From Bacteroidota bacterium (lineage in GTDB: Bacteria > Bacteroidota > Bacteroidia > Bacteroidales > VadinHA17), in assembly GCA_029547705.1 (NCBI GenBank), contig JAKPOU010000034.1, forward strand, positions 84,508 through 148,507: a stretch of 64,000 bases of DNA. The letters are read 5' to 3'. Position 1 is the stretch's first letter, and every line of letters starts with the position of its first letter. Shown here one piece after another: positions 53,956-62,650 of this stretch. Under the pieces are notes generated by a model, which saw only the letters and a program-made list of their open reading frames with translations, made no database searches and was not told the origin of the DNA. A program made the translations under genes and the position numbers.

Positions 53956-53963
53956 TAATTTTG
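53956..53963 (+). promoter_or_regulatory. -7 element at the sensor-kinase start (leaderless?)
   Basis: TAATTTTG ends 4 nt before the ATG at 53968, exactly as for the RluA-family gene. Upstream match to TTG at -33 is weak. Confidence 0.4.
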
Positions 53964-53967
53964 CCGC

Positions 53968-55593
53968 ATGAGCAGGAAGAAATTCATATGGCTGATATTT
54001 ATGATGCTGGTTTCACTTATCGGTATCATATGGGTTCAGTCGGTCTGGATCAGAAATGCCGTCGGCACTCAGAATGAAAACTTCGATGCTGCTGTCATTG
54101 CAGGTATAAATGATGCTGCCGGTTCCATAGAAACAGCCAGGGAGCTGGATTTCTTTAATAATTTCATGTTCAGCGGAAGCAGGGCAATGAACGGTCTGAC
54201 TGATGATATTTCACAGTATCTGAGTGTGGACAGCTATTTATCCCCGGCCGGTGAGGAGCTGAGTGTGAGGATAACAAATCAGGCAATAACCAGGACTCCC
54301 GGGCAGGATCCCGTTGTTGTTGTTCATGATACGGTAATCAAGGCAAACGGGGATTCCTCTATTATATTCCCTTCAGTCAGGAGATCAGCCATTCCGGGAC
54401 CTGATGATAAAGCAGGTATGATTCCCGGAAAGGAAAGCTCATATGTTCAGCAGCAGGAGTTCATCGAATGGGTAAAAAAGAGGCAGAATGAATTCCAGAA
54501 CATAGGCAACAGGATGATTTCTGAAATCTACTCCTGGGAAAAATCACTGGCACTTGATGATAAGGAGATAGAGTTTGCCCTTAAAAGATCACTTCTTTTC
54601 AGAAACATACAGACACCCTTTGAATTTGCCGTTATCAGAAACGGAATTATAGACGAGGGACGCTATAAAAAAACAGATGTTAACGATTTCATTAAAAGTA
54701 AATACAAAGTCAGTCTTTTCCCGCATAGTTTTATTCAGCAGGATCTGATCCTGTCGGTGATCTTTCCGGAACGCACGAATTATGTCCTGGGCTCGATGGC
54801 ATGGGTTCTGTCGGCATCCCTGCTTTTTTCACTGATCATTCTTGCTACTTTCGCAATGAGCCTTTCATTTATTTTCAGGCAGAAAAAGATTTCTGAAATG
54901 AAATCGGATTTCCTGAACAATATGACCCATGAGTTCAAGACACCGATTGCCACAATATCGCTTGCAGCTGATACAATCGTAAATTCCAGGGTCATTGGTG
55001 ATGAATCGAAGATCCGTCACTTCATCAGCATGATAAAAAAGGAAAACAGCCGCATGAATAAAAAGGTGGAGACCATTCTTCAGATATCATCGCTCGACAG
55101 GAAGGAGATCAGCTTTAATTTTGAGAATCTGTCCCTGCATTCGATTATTGAACGTGCCGTGGATTCGACTGACATCATTGTGCAGCAGAGGAAGGGCAGG
55201 GTAAATCTTCATCTGGATGCATCTGAACCCGTGGTATGCGGTGATGAGGAGCATCTTTACAATCTTGTAAACAATCTTCTTGACAATGCCATCAAATATT
55301 CGCCGGGATCTCCGGAAATAACCGTAAGCACAAAAAACAACGGCAGAGGGGTCATTATGACGGTGGAAGACAGGGGGACAGGCATGTCGAAAAGTGTTCA
55401 GAACAGGATATTTGAGAGATTTTACAGGAAACCTTCCGGAAATGTGCATAATGTCAAGGGATTCGGCCTTGGACTCAATTATGTGCAGGCCATAGTCAAT
55501 GCCCACAGGGGAAATATTACGGTTCACAGCGAATCGGGCAGGGGAAGCCGTTTTGATGTTTTTATACCTTTTAATCCGGAAAATGAGAGATGA
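53968..55593 (+). CDS. Two-component sensor histidine kinase (RprX-like)
   Basis: This is a 541-residue membrane kinase: TM1 about residues 5-25, a periplasmic domain of about 245 residues rich in charged turns, TM2 about 272-295 (WVLSASLLFSLIILATF), then HisKA with His in NNMTHEFKTPIATIS (near residue 321) and HATPase_c with N-box NNLLDNAIKYSPG, DRGTGM and GFGLGLNYVQAIV. Its stop overlaps the response-regulator start by 4 nt (ATGA), so the two form a cognate pair. The pair resembles Bacteroides RprX/RprY in architecture. The signal sensed is unknown. Confidence 0.9.
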   Translation: MSRKKFIWLIFMMLVSLIGIIWVQSVWIRNAVGTQNENFDAAVIAGINDAAGSIETARELDFFNNFMFSGSRAMNGLTDDISQYLSVDSYLSPAGEELSVRITNQAITRTPGQDPVVVVHDTVIKANGDSSIIFPSVRRSAIPGPDDKAGMIPGKESSYVQQQEFIEWVKKRQNEFQNIGNRMISEIYSWEKSLALDDKEIEFALKRSLLFRNIQTPFEFAVIRNGIIDEGRYKKTDVNDFIKSKYKVSLFPHSFIQQDLILSVIFPERTNYVLGSMAWVLSASLLFSLIILATFAMSLSFIFRQKKISEMKSDFLNNMTHEFKTPIATISLAADTIVNSRVIGDESKIRHFISMIKKENSRMNKKVETILQISSLDRKEISFNFENLSLHSIIERAVDSTDIIVQQRKGRVNLHLDASEPVVCGDEEHLYNLVNNLLDNAIKYSPGSPEITVSTKNNGRGVIMTVEDRGTGMSKSVQNRIFERFYRKPSGNVHNVKGFGLGLNYVQAIVNAHRGNITVHSESGRGSRFDVFIPFNPENER

Positions 55594-56285
55594 CGGGAAA
55601 ACCGGTTAAGATATTCCTGGTTGAGGATGACCTGAGTTTCGGATCGGTTCTGAAATCATATCTAGAACTGAATGATTTCCTGGTCGACTGGATTGATGAC
55701 GGGAAATATGCAGTTGATCATTTCAGAAAAGGCATGTTCGATATCTGCATTCTCGATGTTATGCTTCCTCATGTTGACGGATTTACCATAGCAAATGAAA
55801 TAAGGCAGATTAACAACCTTGTGCCTATCATATTCCTGACGGCAAAAAAGATGAAGGAGGATGTTCTGAAGGGATATGGAGTGGGAGGGGATGACTACAT
55901 AACAAAACCATTCGATACTGATATTCTCCTTGCGAAACTCAGGGCAATTCTTGCCCGCCGTGATTTTCAAAATGGTACAAAAGATATTTATGAACTGGGA
56001 AAATTCACCTTCAACTCAAAACTAAGAACCCTTACAACGGAAGATGAGGAAAAAAAGCTCTCTCCGAAGGAAGCACAGCTTCTGGAACTCCTGGCTGTAA
56101 ATCAGAATGCCCTGATAAGCAGGGAAACGGCATTGAAAAAAATATGGGGGAATGATGATTATTTCACAGCAAGGAGCATGGATGTCTATATAACGAAACT
56201 GAGAAAAATCCTTTCGGAGGATCCCCGTTTGAATATCAAGAATATACACGGTTCGGGCTTCCAGCTTATAGTAAGCGCGGATTGA
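55590..56285 (+). CDS. OmpR family response regulator (RprY-like)
   Basis: A 231-residue regulator. The receiver domain has the acidic pair VEDDL, phospho-acceptor Asp in DICILDVMLP and the Lys in DDYITKPFD. The C-terminal winged-helix DNA-binding domain (residues ~135-230) shows LSPKEAQLLELL and TARSMDVYITKLRKIL...IHGSGFQL. It is controlled by phosphorylation from the kinase encoded directly upstream with a 4-nt overlap. Targets are unknown. Confidence 0.94.
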   Translation: MTGKPVKIFLVEDDLSFGSVLKSYLELNDFLVDWIDDGKYAVDHFRKGMFDICILDVMLPHVDGFTIANEIRQINNLVPIIFLTAKKMKEDVLKGYGVGGDDYITKPFDTDILLAKLRAILARRDFQNGTKDIYELGKFTFNSKLRTLTTEDEEKKLSPKEAQLLELLAVNQNALISRETALKKIWGNDDYFTARSMDVYITKLRKILSEDPRLNIKNIHGSGFQLIVSAD

Positions 56286-56349
56286 TGTTCACATCAGCCT
56301 GCATGAAATTAATTCACTTTTTACTATTTTTACCGCAAACGGAAGATCA

Positions 56350-57522
56350 ATGCACAAAAGCCCTTACTGTATCTTTTTTCTGTTCCTCCTTGGCGGTCTT
56401 GTTTCGTGCGGGGTTTTCAGGCCGGCCTCAGTATCCTCCCCGGCCCCTCTCACAACATCTGCAGCAGAATATATCCAGCGGTACAAGGATTTGGCTGTCA
56501 GCGAAATGGCTCGATCGGGAGTTCCCGCCAGCATTACTCTCGCCCAGGGAATGGTGGAATCCGATTACGGGCGCAGCACTCTCGCCCGCACAGCAAATAA
56601 CCATTTCGGGATAAAGTGTCATAATGACTGGAGGGGTCCGTCTGTGCGGCATCATGATGACAGACACAATGAGTGCTTCAGGAAATACAGCACTGCAGAG
56701 GACTCTTTTTACGATCATTCTGATTTTCTGCGAAGCAGATCACGCTACAGTTTTCTCTTTGATCTTCCGGTTACCGACTACAAAAGCTGGGCAAGGGGGC
56801 TGAAGAAGGCAGGATATGCCACCAATCCCCATTATGCAGAGATGCTGATCAGGAAGATAGAGGAGTACAATCTTCATTTATATGATCATATGCTGCCGGT
56901 TGCCGGAGCAGGGACCGGAGCAGGGTACGGAACATCTTCAGGGACAGCATCCGGAACAGGCTCAGGAAGAACCTCCGGAGCAGCATCCGGAACAGCATCC
57001 GGAACAGCATCCGGAACAGCCACCGGAACAACGTCCGGAACAATTTCAGGAACGGCCTCCCGGTCAGTGGCTTCTGAAGAAACCAGGGTCAGGGAAAAAG
57101 AGATCTTGTCTGACGTGAAAACAAGCCGGCCGCTGATAAATGACAATTTCACGGTAAATATTCATGATCAGAGGGTAATTGAGAATAATGGTTCAAAATA
57201 TATAATTGTAAGGGATGAGGAGAGCATGGAAATGATCATGGAGGAGTTTGATGTTTTCAGGTGGGAGATTCTGAGGTTTAATGATCTGGAAGATGATTAC
57301 GTGCCACGGCCGGGACAGATTCTGTATATTCAGCCCAAGCGCGCCAGGGCAGAGGCCGGAAAGGAGAAATATACTGCAGCTGCAGGTGATACAATGCATT
57401 CCATTTCCCAGAAATACGGTGTAAAACTTAACAAGCTGTATGAATACAACAGGATGGCCAGGGGGAGTGAAGCAGAGGCAGGTCAGGTTATCTGGCTGAG
57501 GAAGGCAAAGCCTGCCAGGTGA
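56350..57522 (+). CDS. Glucosaminidase-LysM peptidoglycan hydrolase lipoprotein
   Basis: A 390-residue cell-wall hydrolase. A lipobox (GGLVSC, Cys20) indicates a lipoprotein. The glucosaminidase domain (about residues 38-180) shows AEYIQRYKDLAVSEMARSGVP, SITLAQGMVESDYGRSTLAR with the catalytic Glu, NNHFGIKCH and GYATNPHYAEMLIRKIEEYNL. A Ser/Gly/Thr/Ala repeat linker (about 193-240, made of SGTA-type tetrapeptides) joins it to two C-terminal LysM-type modules, the first degenerate, the last AAAGDTMHSISQKYGVKLNKLYEYN. It cleaves GlcNAc-containing bonds of peptidoglycan. It starts 64 nt after the response regulator and converges with fmt, overlapping it by 35 nt. Confidence 0.9.
   Translation: MHKSPYCIFFLFLLGGLVSCGVFRPASVSSPAPLTTSAAEYIQRYKDLAVSEMARSGVPASITLAQGMVESDYGRSTLARTANNHFGIKCHNDWRGPSVRHHDDRHNECFRKYSTAEDSFYDHSDFLRSRSRYSFLFDLPVTDYKSWARGLKKAGYATNPHYAEMLIRKIEEYNLHLYDHMLPVAGAGTGAGYGTSSGTASGTGSGRTSGAASGTASGTASGTATGTTSGTISGTASRSVASEETRVREKEILSDVKTSRPLINDNFTVNIHDQRVIENNGSKYIIVRDEESMEMIMEEFDVFRWEILRFNDLEDDYVPRPGQILYIQPKRARAEAGKEKYTAAAGDTMHSISQKYGVKLNKLYEYNRMARGSEAEAGQVIWLRKAKPAR
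56926..57061 (+). repeat. Tandem 12-bp minisatellite in the glucosaminidase linker
   Basis: About ten imperfect copies of a 12-bp unit (TCCGGAACAGCA and close variants) encode the (SGTA)n-type linker. Four consecutive copies near 56985-57030 are almost identical, indicating recent slippage. All length changes by whole units keep the frame. Confidence 0.85.
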
Positions 57523-58480
57523 CTGCCACCGGGTGATCCGCTAATCTGAATCCTTTCAGAAATTCGCTGATGTTCATCCTTTTTCTTCCTGCCAGCTGGA
57601 GGGAGTCAATATTTACATAACCATTCTTACAGGCTATTTTTATATAATTTTTCCGGTCGGATATTACAGAGCCCGGAACCAGGGTGTGGACTGCAATTTC
57701 CGGCCGGCTTTCAAATACCTTGAATGAAAGTGTTTCTCCGTCCTGTTTAAGGAATGACCGTGCTCCCGGCGAGGGAGAAAGGCCTCTTATGAAATTATGG
57801 ATTGCATGGCATTCATTCTGCCAGTTTATAATACAGTTTTCAGGGAATATTTTGGGTGCTGTCCTTGGTATCTCTCCGGGCATAAGAAATGCCGACTGCG
57901 GCTGAGGACTGATCTGCCCTGCCGAAATTGCTGCCAATGTTCTCAGAACAAGGGCGGCCCCTCTTTTCATCAGTTTGTCATGCAGGTCACCGGCATTCTC
58001 GGACGGATCAACGGGTATTTCCTCCCTGAGCAGGATTTTGCCGGTATCAATATTGTCATCAATGAGAAAGGTTGTTACTCCTGTTACTGTTTCCCCGTTG
58101 ATCAGAACATGGTTGATCGGGGCTGCTCCCCTGTAATGGGGCAGAAGGGAGGCGTGAAGATTGATTGTTCCGCAGGGGGGAATTCTCCATACGGCTTCCG
58201 GAAGCATACGGAATGCAACAACGATGAATACATCGGCCTCAAGCTTTTTCAGGGCACTGATAAATTCAGGATCTTTCAGGTTTTCCGGCTGGAGAACGGG
58301 CAGGGAGTGTGATCCGGCAAAGATACTGACCGGTGACCTGCTTGTTTTTCTTCCCCTGCCTGACGGCTTATCAGCTGCGGTGACAACCGAAACAACATCA
58401 TAGCCGTTATCAAGCAGTGAGCCCAGTGTTGCCACGGCAAATTCAGGCGTTCCCATAAATACTATCCTGAGTTTTTTCAT
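57488..58480 (-). CDS. fmt: Methionyl-tRNA formyltransferase
   Basis: Fmt transfers formyl from 10-formyl-THF to Met-tRNAfMet for initiation. Blocks present: RIVFMGTPEFAV, the folate/catalytic region INLHASLLPHYRGAAPINHVLING (Asn, His), VTTFLIDDNIDTGKILL with the catalytic Asp, and a C-terminal OB-like domain (from about residue 205). The track start is GTG at 58489. The ATG at 58480 (MKKLRIVFMG) matches the family and gives 330 residues. It is 26 nt from the ribBA stop, in the same minus-strand series, and its 3' end overlaps the glucosaminidase gene. Confidence 0.95.
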   Translation of the reverse strand: MKKLRIVFMGTPEFAVATLGSLLDNGYDVVSVVTAADKPSGRGRKTSRSPVSIFAGSHSLPVLQPENLKDPEFISALKKLEADVFIVVAFRMLPEAVWRIPPCGTINLHASLLPHYRGAAPINHVLINGETVTGVTTFLIDDNIDTGKILLREEIPVDPSENAGDLHDKLMKRGAALVLRTLAAISAGQISPQPQSAFLMPGEIPRTAPKIFPENCIINWQNECHAIHNFIRGLSPSPGARSFLKQDGETLSFKVFESRPEIAVHTLVPGSVISDRKNYIKIACKNGYVNIDSLQLAGRKRMNISEFLKGFRLADHPVAVTWQALPSSAR

Positions 58481-58506
58481 TGCGGTCACGGCTGTATGGA
58501 TGAACT

Positions 58507-59745
58507 TCAGGGCCTGTCCTTTGCCAGATGTTTGTAGCAGGTCAGGTTATGCCCCATCTTTTTCTCCTTGGTCTGAAGGTAGAACTCGTTATGTGGATTT
58601 GATTCGATGATAAGAGGGATTGTTTCAACTATTTTTATTCCATAGCCTTCTAGACCCGCTCTTTTAACCGGATTGTTGGAAATCAGCTTGATTTTTCCCA
58701 GCCCTAGTGCCCGCATGATGCTGGCGCCAACGCCGTAGTCCCGTTCATCTTCCGCGAATCCCAGCTTCAGATTTGCCTGGACGGTATCCATTCCTTCATC
58801 CTGAAGCCTGTATGCCTTTATTTTATTGAAAAGGCCGATTCCCCTGCCTTCCTGACTCAGGTATATCACTACCCCCTTGCCCTCTTTTTCGACCATTTCC
58901 ATGGCCCTGTGAAGCTGCGGACCGCAGTCGCAGCGCAGCGACCCGAAAATATCACCTGTAAAGCAGGAAGAATGCACCCTTACCATTACAGTATCATCTT
59001 TCGTCCAGCTTCCCTTTACCAGCGCCCCGTGTTCCAGGCCGTTGCTTATCTGCCTGAATGGTATGAAATCAAATTCCCCCCTGTCGGTGGGCAGTTTGAC
59101 CCTCTCACCGACCTCAATGATAGTGTCCCTTTCAAGTTTGTATTTAATAAGATCGCTGATGGAAACTATTTTTATTCCGAATTTTTCTCCCAGTCCGACG
59201 AGATCGTTGAGTCTTGCCATGGATCCGTCGTCATTCATTATTTCCACCAGAACCCCGCCGGGATTAAGTCCGGCCAGCACAGTCAGGTCCACCGCAGCCT
59301 CTGTGTGGCCGGCTCTTCTGATTACACCCTTGGCTTTGGCCTTTAAGGGAAAGACATGTCCCGGCCGTCCCAGGTCGGAAGGTCTGGTTCCGGGATCCAC
59401 CAGGGCTTTTATGGTAAGGGCCCGGTCTTTTGCCGAGACCCCCGTGGTGGTTTCCGGGGATATCAGGTCAACCGAAACGGTAAACTGGGTTTCATGAAGT
59501 GATGTGTTGTTGCCTACCATCAGATCAAGTTCAAGTTCCTCACATCTTTCTTCCGGAAGAGCCACACAAATCAATCCCCTTCCGTGTTTGGTCATGAAAT
59601 TGACAATTCCCGGAGTTATAAGCTCAGCGGCACAGATAAAGTCGCCTTCATTCTCCCTGTCCTCGTCATCCACTACGATGACAAGCTTTCCCCTGCCTAT
59701 ATCCTCAATTGCTTCTTCAATGGTATTAAGTTTAATATTATTCAT
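58507..59745 (-). CDS. ribBA: Bifunctional 3,4-dihydroxy-2-butanone-4-phosphate synthase / GTP cyclohydrolase II
   Basis: This catalyses both entry reactions of riboflavin synthesis. The RibB half (about residues 1-205) has [32 protein letters not shown] and [11 protein letters not shown]. The RibA half (about 206-402) has [24 protein letters not shown] with the zinc-binding cysteines, [16 protein letters not shown] and the terminal LISNNPVK. Both catalytic sets look intact, so it is a true bifunctional enzyme. Its start overlaps the LptF/G stop by 8 nt. No FMN riboswitch is present, as expected for an internal operon gene. Confidence 0.97.
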   Translation of the reverse strand: MNNIKLNTIEEAIEDIGRGKLVIVVDDEDRENEGDFICAAELITPGIVNFMTKHGRGLICVALPEERCEELELDLMVGNNTSLHETQFTVSVDLISPETTTGVSAKDRALTIKALVDPGTRPSDLGRPGHVFPLKAKAKGVIRRAGHTEAAVDLTVLAGLNPGGVLVEIMNDDGSMARLNDLVGLGEKFGIKIVSISDLIKYKLERDTIIEVGERVKLPTDRGEFDFIPFRQISNGLEHGALVKGSWTKDDTVMVRVHSSCFTGDIFGSLRCDCGPQLHRAMEMVEKEGKGVVIYLSQEGRGIGLFNKIKAYRLQDEGMDTVQANLKLGFAEDERDYGVGASIMRALGLGKIKLISNNPVKRAGLEGYGIKIVETIPLIIESNPHNEFYLQTKEKKMGHNLTCYKHLAKDRP

Positions 59746-61237
59746 CGGTTATATTTATTATATCATATTTAGGTTTTTTCCCCTGGAAAATTATTCTGAA
59801 AAGAAAATTTTTTATGTTCCTGAAAAACTGAAGATAGGTATCTACATTCATAATTACGGAATCATGTGAAGCTTTGTAGGTAAGGAAGATACCGATGGGC
59901 AGCAGGATAAATGACGATGTCCACATTCCTGCAAAGCTGCTTATCAGGTTTTCCTCCACAAATTTTTCTGCCGACATGGATATCACATACCAGATCACAA
60001 AGAAAAGAATTGAAATCACCGTGGGTGTTCCGAGGCCCCCCTTTCTGACAATTGCTCCCAGCGGCGCCCCGATAAAAAAGAAAACAAGACAGCCGAATGG
60101 AAGAACAAGCTTTTTATGCCAGTCGACCTCATATCTTTTCATGAATCTTATTTTCATTTTCATTGTTTCGGTTGTCATTGAGAGAAAATTGGCAGCTTCC
60201 TTTGCATTTTCAAGAGCCCGGGCAACCACGATCTTTTTGTCATGGGACCTGAGACCGGAATAGAGCTGCCCCGGATTAAAGAAGACGGAATCTTTCTCCT
60301 GATCCTCACCGTCCACGTCATACATTACGTTCTTTCCGGTATAAATCTTTGAATCCCTGAATTCCCCGTACTGCTGATAGTATTTTATGTTATACTCGTT
60401 GTTCATGGAATCGATATAGAACGAGAGCTGGGAGAGGTTCAGCATCCATGAAGTTGATCTGAAAAGGTCGTCACTGCTGCGTTGCAGGTCAAATCCGGAA
60501 AGGGAGATTACTATGGTTTGTTCCCTGAATTCATCCTTCCTTGAAGGATATTTCCTCTGATCCGGAGCAACGTTTTTTTCCTCAATTTCAGTAAAGCTTT
60601 TACCGTTGTACAGAGTCATTATCATTGCCGTTTCATCGGGTGTTATTTTCATATAACCCGAGTCGGCCGTGGTTACCGAAATATTTCCTTTTTTATCGCG
60701 GTGGTCGTAGATAATGATTCCATCGAGGCGGTTTGTTACAGGGTCCTTGGCGGTTACCTTAATGCTGAAACCATCGATGTCGTTGTTGAAAGACCCTGCC
60801 TGAAGATTGATATCAGGCCGTTTTCTCCTTATGTCGTAAAGAAGCATTCTGGCCTGGCGGTTTGAGTAAGGCAGAACATAGTTTGAAAAAAGGAATGAAA
60901 TTATTACCAGTATTCCAATCAGGAACATGAGGGGCCTCATTATTCTCATCAGGGATATACCGGATGATTTCAGTGCCGTCAGTTCACTGAATTCCCCCAT
61001 GTTTCCGAAAGTCATGAGTGCTGCGAGCAGGATTGCAAGCGGCAGTGCCGTGGGAACAAAGGAAAGGGTAAACTGTATGAGAAGTTCGGCGATTATATTA
61101 AAATTCAGTCCCTTGCCGGCCAGGTCATCGACATACATCCATAGAAACTGCAAAAGAAGTATTGTAAGCACAATGAAGAATGTGAGTATGAGAGGGCCTA
61201 TAAACGACTTAAGCACAAATTTGTCGACTTTTTTCAC
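59738..61237 (-). CDS. LptF/LptG family lipopolysaccharide export permease
   Basis: A 499-residue YjgP/YjgQ family permease of the LPS transport complex. TM segments lie at about residues 15-38, 56-80 and 98-120 (ending [16 protein letters not shown], the conserved LptF/G motif), a large periplasmic beta-jellyroll domain spans about 125-385, and three TMs follow near the C-terminus ([25 protein letters not shown]). Bacteroidota often encode LptF/G as separate genes, and this one could be either. The start is GTG at 61237; promoter TTG-N19-TAACTTTG lies about 20 nt upstream. ribBA overlaps its end by 8 nt. Confidence 0.92.
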   Translation of the reverse strand: MKKVDKFVLKSFIGPLILTFFIVLTILLLQFLWMYVDDLAGKGLNFNIIAELLIQFTLSFVPTALPLAILLAALMTFGNMGEFSELTALKSSGISLMRIMRPLMFLIGILVIISFLFSNYVLPYSNRQARMLLYDIRRKRPDINLQAGSFNNDIDGFSIKVTAKDPVTNRLDGIIIYDHRDKKGNISVTTADSGYMKITPDETAMIMTLYNGKSFTEIEEKNVAPDQRKYPSRKDEFREQTIVISLSGFDLQRSSDDLFRSTSWMLNLSQLSFYIDSMNNEYNIKYYQQYGEFRDSKIYTGKNVMYDVDGEDQEKDSVFFNPGQLYSGLRSHDKKIVVARALENAKEAANFLSMTTETMKMKIRFMKRYEVDWHKKLVLPFGCLVFFFIGAPLGAIVRKGGLGTPTVISILFFVIWYVISMSAEKFVEENLISSFAGMWTSSFILLPIGIFLTYKASHDSVIMNVDTYLQFFRNIKNFLFRIIFQGKKPKYDIINITDE

Positions 61238-61257
61238 CGGAAATAAATTTCAGGATG

Positions 61258-61287
61258 CAAAGTTACCGAATTTAGTTGGTTTTACAA
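61258..61287 (-). promoter_or_regulatory. Bacteroidota-type promoter of lptF/G-ribBA-fmt
   Basis: On the minus strand TTG (61287-61285), 19 nt, then TAACTTTG (61265-61258), matching the phylum consensus. The leader to the GTG at 61237 would be about 14 nt. Confidence 0.75.
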
Positions 61288-61371
61288 CGAAGTAATCCTT
61301 GTGGAAACAGGGGCGGGATGCCGGGACCGTGCTTAACTGATACCTTCTTCCTTTGAGCCTTTAAATGCTTG

Positions 61372-61752
61372 TCATACGCCGAGCAATCTTCTCAGATCGG
61401 TTATCTGCGTATCCCAGAGAAATATTGTGTCTTCTTTTTCCTCGGGTTCGGCAAAATCGGTTATTATGAGTGCGAGGCTTCCGGAAAGTTCTTCGACATT
61501 CAGACGGAACTCGAAATAGTTTGAAGAAGGTTCATCGTCATCTATCCATTCAAAGCGGACCAGCTTATTTTCCTTGAGGGCTATGAGCCGGGCCCTGGCT
61601 TCGGAACTGCTCCATGAGAAAGTGAATACATCCCCGTCTGTCCTGACTTCATCCGCGAACCACTCGCAGAGTCCTTCCGGAGTGCTCAGCCTTGAGAAGA
61701 GGACTTTGGGAGAACAGTTAAGCGTATATTCCAGTTCGTATTTCAATTTCAT
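61372..61752 (-). CDS. START-like (SRPBCC/AHSA1-type) domain protein
   Basis: A 126-residue single-domain protein with the SRPBCC (START-like) fold: KYELEYTLNCSPKVLFSRLSTPEGLCEWFADEV at the start, TFSWSSSEARARLIALKENKLVRFEW, the LNVEELSGSLALIITDFAE strand pair, and a C-terminal helix. The fold binds hydrophobic ligands. The Bacteroidota orthologues are conserved but uncharacterised. It is not coupled to its neighbours and has 134 nt of non-coding sequence behind it. Confidence 0.82.
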   Translation of the reverse strand: MKLKYELEYTLNCSPKVLFSRLSTPEGLCEWFADEVRTDGDVFTFSWSSSEARARLIALKENKLVRFEWIDDDEPSSNYFEFRLNVEELSGSLALIITDFAEPEEKEDTIFLWDTQITDLRRLLGV

Positions 61753-61815
61753 CAGGATTAACTGTGTTACTGATTTGCAATATAGAAAAAATAAAATAAT
61801 AACAAAAAATTCTTG

Positions 61816-61846
61816 TTGTTATTTAGCTTCAAACTGTATATATTTG
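61816..61846 (+). promoter_or_regulatory. Bacteroidota-type promoter upstream of the tRNA-Met region
   Basis: TTG (61816-61818), 20 nt, TATATTTG (61839-61846) match the consensus exactly. It is 106 nt upstream of the truncated tRNA copy and 179 nt upstream of tRNA-Met. Confidence 0.75.
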
Positions 61847-61952
61847 CAGCCTCAAAAAGCCCTCCTTTTATTATAGCCGCGGAAGAAAAAGGTCTTCTCC
61901 GGAAAGGGCAGAGAAGGTTAGATTAGTTTTACCGGAATGAGGGAGGAATAAT

Positions 61953-62013
61953 GGCGGGATAACTCAGATGGTTAGAGCGTCCCGACCATAAGTCGGGAAG
62001 GTGCCGGGTTCAT
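61953..62013 (+). pseudogene. Truncated tRNA copy in front of tRNA-Met
   Basis: GGCGGGATAACTCAGATGG and the following bases align over the acceptor 5' half, D-arm and anticodon arm with the tRNA-Met that follows. The anticodon stem is changed to TCCCGA/TCGGGA, the D-stem has an A-C mismatch, the loop reads CCATAAG with no U33, and the T-arm and acceptor 3' half are missing (sequence runs ...GGGTTCATTAAGG). It cannot form a cloverleaf. Confidence 0.65.
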
Positions 62014-62025
62014 TAAGGTAATAAT

Positions 62026-62099
62026 GGCGAGATAGCTCAGATGGTTAGAGCGCATGATTCATAATCATGAGGTCGGGGGTTCAATCCCCCCTCTCGCTA
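62026..62099 (+). tRNA. tRNA-Met (anticodon CAU)
   Basis: GGCGAGA (acceptor, closing with TCTCGCT; first pair G-U), GCTC/GAGC D-stem, CATGA-TTCATAA-TCATG anticodon arm with anticodon CAT, GGGGG-TTCAATC-CCCCC T-arm, discriminator A, no encoded CCA. The sequence fits an elongator tRNA-Met; the lysidine-modified tRNA-Ile2 (CAU) is less likely. A good terminator follows. Confidence 0.93.
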
Positions 62100-62110
62100 C
62101 ACTGAAGAAC

Positions 62111-62150
62111 AACCACTTACATTATCAAATATGTAGGTGGTTTTTGTTTT
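62111..62150 (+). terminator. Rho-independent terminator after tRNA-Met
   Basis: AACCACTTACAT (62111-62122) pairs with ATGTAGGTGGTT (62131-62142), 12 bp with one wobble, followed by TTTTGTTTT. Confidence 0.85.
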
Positions 62151-62164
62151 GTGCTAGGGTTCTT

Positions 62165-62192
62165 AAAAATGGGATAACAGAATATTATCCCA
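62165..62192 (-). terminator. Rho-independent terminator of the toxin-antitoxin-chaperone operon
   Basis: On the minus strand TGGGATAA (62192-62185) pairs with TTATCCCA (62177-62170), 8 bp, followed by TTTTT (62169-62165). It starts 3 nt after the SecB-like stop. Confidence 0.8.
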
Positions 62193-62195
62193 ATT

Positions 62196-62648
62196 CTATT
62201 TTTCTAATTTATTAAAGTTAAAGGTTGCATCCTCTTTAATAATCAGAGTTACATTGATTGTAGGGAGTACATATTTGTTGAAACAAGTACCTTCTGTTTT
62301 TGCATGTAAAATACCACGGGAGGTTCCTACAGTCAACATTGCCAAATGACGTAAAAACCCTTTTGGTATTACAAGAGTGTTAGTCACAGAATTAAACATC
62401 TGAATCCACGCAGTATCATTTATTTTAAAATGACAACTTGCTTCAACTATAAGAAAAGGTTTGGTATCTGAATCAAAAATAAAAGATGTAAATACAGCCA
62501 CATACTTTTGTATATCGTCAGCTGCATACCTTAACGAAGTGTTTAATCTGATTTTTCCCTTGTCATTAAAACCTTCTTCAATAATTGCAAACTGCTCTGT
62601 TGAGACTTTTTTTAGTGAGAATCCGATACTTTTTTTGGGAGTTTTCAT
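62196..62648 (-). CDS. SecB-like chaperone of a putative TAC system
   Basis: A 150-residue protein that I assign to the SecB fold. An N-terminal beta-rich part (FSLKKVSTEQFAIIEE; KIRLNTSLRYAAD..., with VEASCHFKIND) is followed by the helix VIPKGFLRHLAMLTVGTSRGIL and then HAKTEGTCFNKYVLPTINVTLII, the position of SecB's TRGGFPPLxLxPIDF motif. SecB holds clients unfolded. In TAC systems a dedicated SecB-like copy (SecBTA, e.g. Rv1957 in M. tuberculosis) protects the antitoxin. It starts 2 nt after the XRE antitoxin gene and is the last gene before a terminator, the exact order expected. No genomic SecB partner is nearby. The fold call is by motif reading and is the main uncertainty. Confidence 0.6.
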   Translation of the reverse strand: MKTPKKSIGFSLKKVSTEQFAIIEEGFNDKGKIRLNTSLRYAADDIQKYVAVFTSFIFDSDTKPFLIVEASCHFKINDTAWIQMFNSVTNTLVIPKGFLRHLAMLTVGTSRGILHAKTEGTCFNKYVLPTINVTLIIKEDATFNFNKLEK

Positions 62649-62650
62649 TG

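Noticed and set aside
56849-57152. Long reverse and other-frame ORFs over the glucosaminidase linker (PDAVPDAV and similar)
   Set aside because: They are shadows of the 12-bp tandem repeat read in other frames; the plus-frame ORF has catalytic and LysM domains on both sides.
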